A program made the translations under genes and the position numbers. From an uncultured Terriglobus sp. (GTDB taxonomy: Bacteria > Acidobacteriota > Terriglobia > Terriglobales > Acidobacteriaceae): a stretch of 6,806 nucleotides of DNA. Positions 1-5,798 of the stretch are shown piece after piece (position 1 is the first letter of the stretch; every line of letters begins with the position of its first letter). The notes under the pieces are model-generated. The model made no database searches and was not told the origin of the DNA. It saw nothing but the letters and a program-made list of their open reading frames with translations. The stretch lies in the NCBI GenBank assembly GCA_937871605.1, contig CALMRM010000177.1:1-6806 (forward strand), written 5' to 3'.

Positions 1-263
1 GCGGAGATGGACAGGATGAAGCTGACACCCAGCTTCTTCATAGCGTAGATGTTGGCGCGGAAGTTCAGCTCCGTGGGCAGGATGCGGTGGACGCGCCCAT
101 GCCGCGCCAGGAACGCCACGCGGCGGCCCTCCAGCGTGCCCAGCACGATGCTTTCGGACGGGTCGCCGAAGGGCGTCTCAACCCGGATCTCTTCCGTGTC
201 CGTGAGCCCTGGCATGGTGTACAACCCGCTGCCGCCAATGATGCCGATCTCTGCCTGTGCCAA
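1..263 (-). CDS. mtnP: S-methyl-5'-thioadenosine phosphorylase, N-terminal part (runs off left edge)
   Basis: The enzyme phosphorolyses methylthioadenosine, the by-product of polyamine synthesis, to adenine and methylthioribose-1-phosphate in the methionine salvage pathway; it is cytosolic. Translation of the minus strand gives the family's opening IGIIGGSGLY (residues 6-15 from the chosen start), then the phosphate-site stretch TPFGDPSES (30-38), RHGRVH (54-59) and LPTELNFRANIYAMKKLGV (62-80), ending in LSIS where the gene leaves the window. This is about a third of a usual 270-300 residue protein. I chose the TTG at 263-261 because GAGGAG lies six bases upstream (270-275) and because it gives the short N-terminus normal for the family. 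An in-frame ATG at 326-324 would add 21 residues, but it lies inside a dispersed repeat and has no Shine-Dalgarno. The valine in RHGRVH sits where homologues I recall have G or Q. Identity is firm; the start is likely but not proven. Confidence 0.88.
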   Translation of the reverse strand, partial: MAQAEIGIIGGSGLYTMPGLTDTEEIRVETPFGDPSESIVLGTLEGRRVAFLARHGRVHRILPTELNFRANIYAMKKLGVSFILSIS

Positions 264-269
264 CTGCTT

Positions 270-275
270 CTCCTC
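270..275 (-). promoter_or_regulatory. Shine-Dalgarno of mtnP that decides the start
   Basis: GAGGAG on the minus strand, six bases ahead of the TTG at 263-261. It is the best ribosome-binding match near the 5' end of mtnP and supports TTG over the ATG at 326-324. Confidence 0.55.
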
Positions 276-292
276 AGTGCGAACCAAGGCTG

Positions 293-298
293 AGTATA
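293..298 (-). promoter_or_regulatory. Possible -10 box of the mtnP promoter
   Basis: TATACT on the minus strand, five of six matches to the sigma-70 -10 consensus. It lies 29 bases upstream of the proposed TTG start, which would give a short leader of roughly 20-25 bases. No good -35 hexamer sits at 16-18 bp spacing; ATGACA in the adjoining repeat (321-326) resembles one but is 22 bp away. If this box is real, a start at 326 would lie upstream of transcription. Weak, sequence-only call. Confidence 0.3.
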
Positions 299-317
299 GC
301 GGCTTGCCTCCTACTAC

Positions 318-358
318 GTTTGTCATCCCGTAGTGCAGCGGAGGGATCTGCAGGTGTG
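318..358 (+). repeat. 41-bp dispersed-type repeat, copy 1 (inverted with copy 2)
   Basis: The segment begins GTTTGTCATCCCG and ends GATCTGCAGGTGTG. It matches the reverse complement of 464-504 at 37 of 41 positions. The four differences are T/C at 331 and 334, G/A at 345 and G/T at 353. Its general form (TGTCATCCCG, a GCAGCGGAGG core, then GATCTGC) resembles short intergenic repeats I recall as abundant in some Acidobacteriota and other phyla, but I could not check copy number. The complement of its left end contains the ATGACA that gives mtnP an upstream ATG. Confidence 0.75.
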
Positions 359-402
359 TTCGTCCTTACACACAGTTAAGGCCAGCCAAGACACTTCACG
401 TG

Positions 403-420
403 TTTACGCGAGAGCGTGAA
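403..420 (+). other. Hairpin with GAGA tetraloop between the inverted repeats
   Basis: TTTACGC (403-409), GAGA (410-413), GCGTGAA (414-420): a seven-base-pair stem with one G-U pair, closed by a GNRA-type loop when read on the plus strand. It sits mid-way between the two repeat copies. A second pairing, TTCACG (395-400) with CGTGAA (415-420), competes with it. No T-tract follows, so it is not a standard intrinsic terminator. It may be chance, or part of a structured RNA formed by the whole 318-504 element. Confidence 0.35.
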
Positions 421-463
421 TGCTCAGCTGTCGAGCCACAGCCTGCTGTCAACGCTATGCTGG

Positions 464-504
464 CACACATGCAGATTCCTCCGCTGCGCTGCGGGATGAC
501 AAAC
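464..504 (-). repeat. 41-bp dispersed-type repeat, copy 2 (inverted with copy 1)
   Basis: Reading the minus strand from 504 gives the same unit as 318-358 with four differences. Its core, CCGC-AGCGCA-GCGG, can also form a small hairpin. The copy ends exactly one base before the stop codon (505-507) of the neighbouring metalloprotease gene, so it is the first thing downstream of that gene. The two copies are separated by 105 bp (359-463), in which no coding sequence is convincing. Together they could fold into a long imperfect stem-loop in transcripts of either strand. Confidence 0.75.
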
Positions 505-2094
505 CTAAAAAAGAGGGTGTGAGGAGGAAAGACCTGCGGCAGCTCGCACTGCGGCACGCGGCATGCCGACGCCGGCCAGCAGCTGTGTCATTCCCAGTGT
601 AAGTTCGCGACCCTGGCTGGTGGTGAACGCGCTTTGTAGCGGACCATGCCCCTGCGCATCGCGGAACATGGCTTCCAGCTTGCGGGCGGTGGCACGGTCA
701 AAGCCCTCGGACACAAACACGCCGGTGTCGTCGAGTGTGATCCACACGTCACCTTCCTCGGTGGTGAACAGCAGGTGGTCCTCGTCGCCGTCCTGAAATT
801 CGACCGGTTTGATGCTGTCGTACTTGCGTGGCAGGGCACCCGCATACACATTCATAAAGCTGCGGGCAGAGTCATGGTTGTTCCACTGCGAGTAATACAT
901 CACGCCAATGGAGCCCTTGTGCGTTTTGTCCACGGCAGTTGCAGAGCGCCGCTGCGCTGCATAGTAAAGACCACCGGCCCACTCCTCTGACACGGGGATC
1001 GCGAGCTCACGCCCGCCGAACAGTTCCGTGAGGATGCGCACATCCAACTCGCCCATGACACCCACGTCATAGGGTTCCCAATCCTTGTCCAGCAGGCCAT
1101 GGATGTCGGGCACCGTGAGCACCGGCACCGGTTTGTGGCTGAGGTAGTCCTGCGGGTGCAGGATTTCGTGCGACGAGGATGGCGGATGCAGCAGAGCCTG
1201 CGTAAACGCGGCGTCCACGCCACTATTCACCAGCACAGCCTGCTCAAAGGCGAGCCCCGCACTGTACGGGAACAGCAGCGACTGCTGCAGCAGCAGCGGT
1301 GCGCGCGCCAATACGGGTGAGCCTGTCGTGTCCATGGACAGGTCACGCATGCGGTTGCCAACGTCTGGCGCGGTGGCCAGCGTTTTGCCGCTGTCCTTCA
1401 ACTCGTAGTCGATAAAGGTCACCATGCCCTGGCCTTCGGTGACGGCTTCACGCGCTGTGGAGGCTTCGTCCAGCGCGACATGCTGGTTGTCCTCGCGCAC
1501 GGTGTGGCTTATGCCCTCCGGTCCGGGACTGCCCCACTTGTCCAGGTGCACCAGGTCGTCCTGCAGCGCGTGGGTCAGCTCATGCGCCAGCACGGGCTTC
1601 TGGTCGTCTGGCTTGACCCAGTCAATCATGTTGACCGTACGCGTTTTTGGGTCGTAGAACGCGGCCACCTGCTCCGACAAGAGGCTCAGCAGAAAGGGTC
1701 GCAGTTCAAAGTCCGCGTCCAGCAGCCCGAACTTCTTGAGGACAAGCGCAGAGCGCTCCAGGCGCTTGGTGCCCTCATCATCGTTCATCTTGCGGGCAAG
1801 CTCGTGGGCAACTTCCGCACGGGTCAGCAGCTTACGCTTGATGGGCCGGGTCGCCTTCAGGTGCGTGTCGTTGCTGACAAAGGCAACGATGTCGTCGACG
1901 GAGCGGAACAGCGCCGCGGCCTGCTCCTTTGTCACCTTGCTGTCGCTGTCGGGCGACGCCATGGGCTTGGACTGCACCGTTTCCGGCGGTGGGTCGGGCA
2001 TGGGAACGGTGGGCTTTGGCACCTGTGCGACGACACACGTGCTTAACAGCAGGGCAGCGCAGGGCCGCAGAAGGTTTAACCGGGCAGAAGGCAA
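505..2094 (-). CDS. Exported HExxH zinc metalloprotease-like protein of unknown substrate
   Basis: A 529-residue protein. Residues 1-23 look like a signal peptide (hydrophobic ALLLSTCVVA, likely cut after VVA before Q24); Cys20 follows LST, a poor lipobox, so a lipoprotein is less likely. A Pro-rich linker (25-50) follows. The core has AFYDPKTRTVNMIDW (145-159) leading into PVLAHELTHALQD (167-179), the zinc motif with His171, Glu172 and His175. EAVTEGQG (216-223) follows, where Glu220 is the likely third, gluzincin-type ligand. SSSHEILHPQDYL (306-318) resembles a conserved motif downstream of the active site in related hypothetical proteins. The rest (340-529) shows no motif I can name. The start is TTG; GGAG lies 11 bases upstream and no ATG or GTG fits the signal peptide. 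It is transcribed towards mtnP and divergent from ygfZ. Peptidase fold is well supported; substrate and role are unknown. Confidence 0.88.
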   Translation of the reverse strand: MPSARLNLLRPCAALLLSTCVVAQVPKPTVPMPDPPPETVQSKPMASPDSDSKVTKEQAAALFRSVDDIVAFVSNDTHLKATRPIKRKLLTRAEVAHELARKMNDDEGTKRLERSALVLKKFGLLDADFELRPFLLSLLSEQVAAFYDPKTRTVNMIDWVKPDDQKPVLAHELTHALQDDLVHLDKWGSPGPEGISHTVREDNQHVALDEASTAREAVTEGQGMVTFIDYELKDSGKTLATAPDVGNRMRDLSMDTTGSPVLARAPLLLQQSLLFPYSAGLAFEQAVLVNSGVDAAFTQALLHPPSSSHEILHPQDYLSHKPVPVLTVPDIHGLLDKDWEPYDVGVMGELDVRILTELFGGRELAIPVSEEWAGGLYYAAQRRSATAVDKTHKGSIGVMYYSQWNNHDSARSFMNVYAGALPRKYDSIKPVEFQDGDEDHLLFTTEEGDVWITLDDTGVFVSEGFDRATARKLEAMFRDAQGHGPLQSAFTTSQGRELTLGMTQLLAGVGMPRAAVRAAAGLSSSHPLF

Positions 2095-2114
2095 GGTGAT
2101 GAGTGCTCCAACAG

Positions 2115-2143
2115 GTGAGACGCAAACCTTGCGACTCTATACT
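2115..2143 (+). promoter_or_regulatory. Putative sigma-70 promoter of the ygfZ-DUF1844-phnP-like-ribF cluster
   Basis: GTGAGA (2115-2120, four of six to the -35 consensus), a 17-bp spacer, then TATACT (2138-2143, five of six to the -10). Transcription would begin near 2150, leaving about 43 bases before the ATG at 2193. The element lies in the 98-bp divergent region shared with the metalloprotease gene, for which I see no clear promoter. It argues against the in-frame GTG at 2103, which would be upstream of the transcript. Confidence 0.4.
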
Positions 2144-2192
2144 AAGGAGTGTACGGGGTCCCTGTCCGCTGCTGTGCGCCCCACCAAAGCCG

Positions 2193-3203
2193 ATGAGCGA
2201 CATCTCCACCACACCATCCGCGCCTGAAAACCCCGCGCTTACCTCTGCGGCATCGGTTTTGCTGCGTTCCAGCGAGGGCACTGACGTACCGGGTGCCGGC
2301 TGGCTTGCGGTGACCGGCGAAGACCGCGTTCGTTGGCTCAACGGCATGGTGACCAACTCCGTGCAAGCCTTGACGCCGGGCGAGGGAGCGTACGCCTTTC
2401 TGCTCAGCGCACAGGGCCGCATCCAAGGCGACGTGACCGTGTGGGCCGAACCGGACCGGCTGCTGCTGCAAACGTCCAGCGCACAGGTCGAGCCACTCCA
2501 GGCGCTGCTGGATCGCTTCATCATCATGGACGACGTGGAGCTGGTAAACCTGTCTGGAGCGGTACACGGGCTGGTAGTCGCTGGGCCCATGGCACCGGGA
2601 CTCCTACAGCGGCTCGACATACCGCAGGCCAAGCCTTCCCGGCTGCTGAAGCGGCAGTCCGTCGAGTGGCATGGCCAGCCCTTCCACCTCCTGGCGGCAT
2701 ACAGCCCCTTGGTACCCCGCTTCGAACTTTGGTCAGCCGCTCCAGCACCGGTCCAGGCCCTTCAGGATGCCCTGGTACAGGCTGGCGCCGCCTTGTCTAC
2801 CGTGGAGGACCTGGAACTCCTGCGCATGGCAGAGGGCATTCCACGCTTTGGGCAGGATATTCGCGAGCGCGAACTGCCGCAGGAGACCGCCCAGCAGCGC
2901 GCCCTGCACTTCAACAAGGGTTGTTACCTGGGCCAGGAGATTGTGGAACGCATCCGTTCGCGTGGCAACGTGCACCGCACGTTTGCACAGTTTGCGCTGT
3001 CTGGCGCGCCTGCCACGCCCGGCACGGCTCTTACTGTGGAGGGGCGGCAGGTGGGCGAACTGACCAGCGTGGCCGGCGCACCGATCGGGGGCGAGCTGCT
3101 CGCGCTAGGCTTTGTGCGGCGCGAGGCACTGGAGCGTGGGTTGCCCATCGAGTACGGTGGTGGCGTGGCAGAACCCCGCACACCTGCGCCGCATCAAACC
3201 TGA
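2193..3203 (+). CDS. ygfZ: YgfZ/GcvT-family folate-binding protein
   Basis: A 336-residue cytosolic protein of the YgfZ (COG0354) family, tetrahydrofolate-binding relatives of the glycine-cleavage T-protein. Known members help make or repair Fe-S clusters in certain enzymes. The diagnostic motif NKGCYLGQEIVERIRSRG (241-258) contains the signature Cys244 in K-G-C-Y-x-G-Q-E. Upstream lie WLNGMVTNSV (48-57), AYAFLLSAQGRIQGDV (66-81) and RMAEGIPRFGQDIRERELPQE (211-231), all at family-typical positions; a C-terminal beta-barrel-like part (about 262-320) follows. The reading frame extends back to a GTG at 2103, but the ATG at 2193 gives the usual length and lies downstream of the likely promoter. 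Its ribosome-binding site is poor. It is first in a four-gene plus-strand cluster, 26 bp ahead of the DUF1844 gene. Family is certain; the Fe-S role here is by homology. Confidence 0.92.
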   Translation: MSDISTTPSAPENPALTSAASVLLRSSEGTDVPGAGWLAVTGEDRVRWLNGMVTNSVQALTPGEGAYAFLLSAQGRIQGDVTVWAEPDRLLLQTSSAQVEPLQALLDRFIIMDDVELVNLSGAVHGLVVAGPMAPGLLQRLDIPQAKPSRLLKRQSVEWHGQPFHLLAAYSPLVPRFELWSAAPAPVQALQDALVQAGAALSTVEDLELLRMAEGIPRFGQDIRERELPQETAQQRALHFNKGCYLGQEIVERIRSRGNVHRTFAQFALSGAPATPGTALTVEGRQVGELTSVAGAPIGGELLALGFVRREALERGLPIEYGGGVAEPRTPAPHQT

Positions 3204-3229
3204 GACTTCAGCACAGGATAGAACCCGCC

Positions 3230-3970
3230 ATGCCCGAGCAAGACACGCCCATCGTCATCAACGACCGACGCAGATTTCGCGGCGGCGACCCTGCAGAAGA
3301 CAGGCCGGTGACGGAGACCGCTGCATCCGCCGAGCCTGCGCCGGAACCCGCTGCCGAGGCGACGCCCCACACCAACAGCGCCCACCTGATTACGCCCGTT
3401 CCTGAACCGGTGAACGCGCACATGGCGGACGACTTGTCCGATCCAGAAAGTGATCTGGATGCAGCAACAGCAGAGGACCTGGAGGCTGAGGCCGCTGCAG
3501 CGCTGCCGCCTCCTCCCACGCCGGAGGAAATCGAGCAGGTGCGCGCAGCCTACGAGCAGACAGCTGACCGGCTGGACACCATGATGCGGTCGCAAAACCT
3601 GGGTGCGGAACACCTGCCGCCCATGAACTTCCAACGGCTGGTGCAGTCGATTTACATGTCTGCCATGATCCAGCTTGGCGCCGGTACTCAGCAGGGTCAG
3701 CAGGCGCGGGTGGACCTGATCGGTGCCAAGCAGAGCATCGAGATGCTTGCCGTGGTGGCCAACAAGGCCGTCGGCAACCTTTCAGGCGAAGAAGAGCAGA
3801 TCCTGGAGTCAGCCCTGTTCGAGCTGCGCATGGGCTTTTTGGAAATCACGCAGTTGCTGGCGCGCCAGGCCGCGGCCAAGCAGCAGCAGACAGCACCCCC
3901 TGGCCAGACCGGCGCGGGCGGTTTTGGTGGCGGCGGCTTTACAGGAGCCGGACCTCGGATTGTCCGCTAG
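3230..3970 (+). CDS. DUF1844 domain-containing protein
   Basis: A 246-residue protein of unknown function. It opens with VINDRRRFRGGD (9-20), a basic start typical of the family, then a long acidic, Ala/Pro-rich and probably disordered stretch (21-100). A helical segment follows (about 97-122), then the DUF1844 domain (about 131-210): MNFQRLVQSIYMSAMIQLG, then DLIGAKQSIEMLAVVANKAVGNLS and EEEQILESALFELRMGFLEI. The tail is Gln-rich then Gly-rich (GAGGFGGGGFTGAG, 228-241). No signal peptide or membrane segment is seen. The ATG is 26 bp after the ygfZ stop, with AGGA nearby. The frame is open far upstream through ygfZ, but that part is a shadow. DUF1844 has no established biochemical role that I know of; operon placement suggests a housekeeping, cytosolic job. 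The disordered linker looks longer than in the compact homologues I recall. Confidence 0.88.
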   Translation: MPEQDTPIVINDRRRFRGGDPAEDRPVTETAASAEPAPEPAAEATPHTNSAHLITPVPEPVNAHMADDLSDPESDLDAATAEDLEAEAAAALPPPPTPEEIEQVRAAYEQTADRLDTMMRSQNLGAEHLPPMNFQRLVQSIYMSAMIQLGAGTQQGQQARVDLIGAKQSIEMLAVVANKAVGNLSGEEEQILESALFELRMGFLEITQLLARQAAAKQQQTAPPGQTGAGGFGGGGFTGAGPRIVR

Positions 3971-4004
3971 CGGCACACCGTCCACTGCCCCGGTCATCGC
4001 GGAG

Positions 4005-4811
4005 ATGACGTTTCTGGGCACGGGTACGTCCATGGGCGTGCCCACGCTCGGCTGCCGGTGCGACGTGTGCCTGTCGAAGGATGCGCATAACAATCGCATG
4101 CGCTCCTCTGTCGTGCTGCGCTTCGCGGATCGTGTCGTACTCATTGATACCGGGCAGGATTTTCGTACGCAGGCACTGCGCTTTGGCGTGGACCATGTGG
4201 ATGCCGTGCTGTACACACATGGCCACGCGGACCACGTGCTGGGCTTTGACGACCTGCGCCCGCTGACCTTTGGCAAGGCCGCGCGCCTGCCGTTGTATGC
4301 GGACGACCCCACTGCCGACACGCTGGAGCGCATCTTCAGCTACACGTTTCAGGAGCGCGACCGGTACCCGACCAGTGCACGCGTCGACCTGCATCGACTG
4401 TCCAGCGAGCCCGGAACTGCGATCGACTTGTTTGGCGTTCCCTTTCAGCGGGTACCGGTGGTGCATGGCCGCAACATCATCGCCGGGTACCGCTTCGGAG
4501 CAGCGGCGTACCTGACGGACATGAGCGATATTCCGGACGAAAGTTTTGCGCTGCTGCAGAATCTCGACATTGTTGTGCTGGACGCACTGCGCCGCGAACC
4601 GCATCCCAGCCACTCGCACTTGGATAAGTCCATCGCGCTGGCCGCGCGCATTGGTGCGAAACAGACCTACTTCACCCATATCTCTCACGATCTGGACCAC
4701 GCCGCGACGGAAGCAACCCTGCCTGCTGGCGTACACATGGCGTATGACGGACTTCGCCTGCAGTTCCTTATCGCTGGTTCCAGTTCAGTCTCAGCAGCGG
4801 TGCCGGCATGA
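4005..4811 (+). CDS. PhnP-like metallo-beta-lactamase-fold phosphodiesterase family hydrolase
   Basis: A 268-residue cytosolic MBL-fold protein. It starts MTFLGTGTSMGVPTLG, followed by the cysteine cluster C17-R-C19-D-V-C22, spaced as in E. coli PhnP, where three Cys and a His hold a structural zinc. Metal-site motifs follow in order: THGHADH (71-77), VVHG (152-155), LTDMSDIP (170-177), SHSHLD (202-207) and FTHISHDLDH (223-232). The end, LPAGVHMAYDGLRL, also parallels the PhnP C-terminus. PhnP cleaves a cyclic ribose phosphate in phosphonate breakdown, but no phn genes are visible here, so the substrate is open. The ATG at 4005 gives the family's usual N-terminus; a TTG at 3960 (AGGAG 12 bases upstream, overlapping the DUF1844 end) would add 15 residues. 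The stop overlaps the ribF start by four bases. Fold is certain; function is inferred only at family level. Confidence 0.9.
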   Translation: MTFLGTGTSMGVPTLGCRCDVCLSKDAHNNRMRSSVVLRFADRVVLIDTGQDFRTQALRFGVDHVDAVLYTHGHADHVLGFDDLRPLTFGKAARLPLYADDPTADTLERIFSYTFQERDRYPTSARVDLHRLSSEPGTAIDLFGVPFQRVPVVHGRNIIAGYRFGAAAYLTDMSDIPDESFALLQNLDIVVLDALRREPHPSHSHLDKSIALAARIGAKQTYFTHISHDLDHAATEATLPAGVHMAYDGLRLQFLIAGSSSVSAAVPA

Positions 4812-5776
4812 AGATTTTTCACGGTCTGGAGAAGGTGCCCGGCGATTTCGGCCCCAGTGTCGTCACCATTGGGAATTTTGACGGGGTGCATTGCGGTCAC
4901 CGGAGCGTCATTCGGCAGGTGGTGCGCCGGGCACAGGAACGCGGCGCGCAGGCTGTGCTGGTGACGCTGCAACCCCACCCTAGAAATGTGCTGCGGCCGG
5001 AGCAGCCCCTTCGCCTGATCACCAGCCTGGAGCAGAAGCTGGACCTGCTGCGCACCACGGAGCTGGACGCGGTGGTTCTGCTGCCGTTCACGGAGGACCT
5101 CTCCCGGATGAGCGCAAAGGATTTCTGCGTGGAGGTCCTGCAGCGTACGCTGTCTGCGGTCGAGATTCACGAGGGTGCGGATTTCCGCTTCGGGGCTGGC
5201 GGCGAAGCGGGCATGCAGGCACTTACGGCTCTAGGGCAGCAGTACGGCTTCACCACGGAGATCTTCTCTCCGTTGACCATGCGGGGCGCACCCGTCTCGT
5301 CCAGCCGCATCCGTGGCCTCATCTCAGAGGGCGACGTGAGCACCGCCCGCCACCTGCTGGGCCGTCCGTTTGCGGTGGACAGCACACCTGCACGTGGGCG
5401 TGGCTATGGGTCCCGCTATGCCGTACCGACCATCAATCTCGCACAGACATCGCTGCTGCTGCCCGGGAACGGTGTGTATGTGACGGAACTGCAGGTGGGC
5501 ACCGGCGCGGAAGCGAAGCACTTTGAAGGTGTGACAAATGTGGGCAATCGGCCCACGTTTGGGGAAGACTCGTTTGCGGTGGAGACGTTTCTGTTCCGCT
5601 TTGCACCCATTGACCTGCAGGAAAGCACGCCGTTGCGGCTCTCCTTTCTCAAGCGGCTGCGCGAAGAGCGCCGCTGGCCCTCGGCCGAGGCTTTGAAGGC
5701 CCAGATCGGCAAGGATGCCGCCACTGCCGAGCGCTGGTTTTCGCTCCGTCGTGCGCTTCAGCGAATGCGGTCTTAA
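4808..5776 (+). CDS. ribF: Bifunctional riboflavin kinase/FAD synthetase RibF
   Basis: A 322-residue cytosolic enzyme that phosphorylates riboflavin to FMN and adenylates FMN to FAD. The N-terminal nucleotidyltransferase domain shows TIGNFDGVHCGH (20-31), LQPHPRNVL (54-62), EGADFRFG (122-129) and SSSRIRGLISEGDVSTARHLLGRPF (164-188). The C-terminal flavokinase domain has GRGYGSRYAVPTINL (197-211), NGVYV (221-225), GVTNVGNRPTFG (241-252) and VETFLF (258-263), whose Glu259 fits the catalytic base. FLKRLREERRW (280-290) is also typical. Length is normal. The usual GFPTANL appears here as AVPTINL, and no LLDF follows VE; I take these as lineage variation, not damage. The ATG overlaps the preceding stop as ATGA, which implies translational coupling with the PhnP-like gene. 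It is the last gene of the cluster and converges on the PBP gene. Assignment is firm. Confidence 0.96.
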   Translation: MKIFHGLEKVPGDFGPSVVTIGNFDGVHCGHRSVIRQVVRRAQERGAQAVLVTLQPHPRNVLRPEQPLRLITSLEQKLDLLRTTELDAVVLLPFTEDLSRMSAKDFCVEVLQRTLSAVEIHEGADFRFGAGGEAGMQALTALGQQYGFTTEIFSPLTMRGAPVSSSRIRGLISEGDVSTARHLLGRPFAVDSTPARGRGYGSRYAVPTINLAQTSLLLPGNGVYVTELQVGTGAEAKHFEGVTNVGNRPTFGEDSFAVETFLFRFAPIDLQESTPLRLSFLKRLREERRWPSAEALKAQIGKDAATAERWFSLRRALQRMRS

Positions 5777-5798
5777 CTCTCCAAATGGGCTTTTAACT

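Noticed and set aside
49..333. Plus-strand open frame of 94 codons at the left edge
   Set aside because: It is antisense to mtnP, whose minus-strand translation matches its family over the whole stretch.
420..602. Plus-strand open frame of 60 codons across repeat copy 2
   Set aside because: It is built from the repeat and the antisense of the protease C-terminus, with no motif or convincing ribosome-binding site.
1282..1293. Perfect 12-bp palindrome CTGCTGCAGCAG
   Set aside because: It lies inside the protease gene and is explained by consecutive Leu and Gln codons.
1480..2046. Plus-strand open frame of 188 codons antisense to the metalloprotease
   Set aside because: It lies wholly inside a well-supported gene, shows no recognisable motif, and is the kind of open antisense frame expected in GC-rich DNA.
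2333..3229. Open frame running through ygfZ into DUF1844, suggesting a 545-residue fusion
   Set aside because: The first 299 residues are an Arg/Gly/Ala-rich frame shadow of ygfZ. The family sequence starts at the ATG at 3230.
3723..4004. Upstream extension of the PhnP-like gene frame
   Set aside because: Residues before TFLGTGTS are a shadow of the DUF1844 gene, and the family normally starts directly at that motif. Only the TTG at 3960 remains as a minor alternative.
5530..5680. Possible loss of riboflavin kinase function in RibF
   Set aside because: The VPT-N-L motif, NVGNRPTFG and the VE glutamate are all present. The differences from the textbook motif look like lineage variation.
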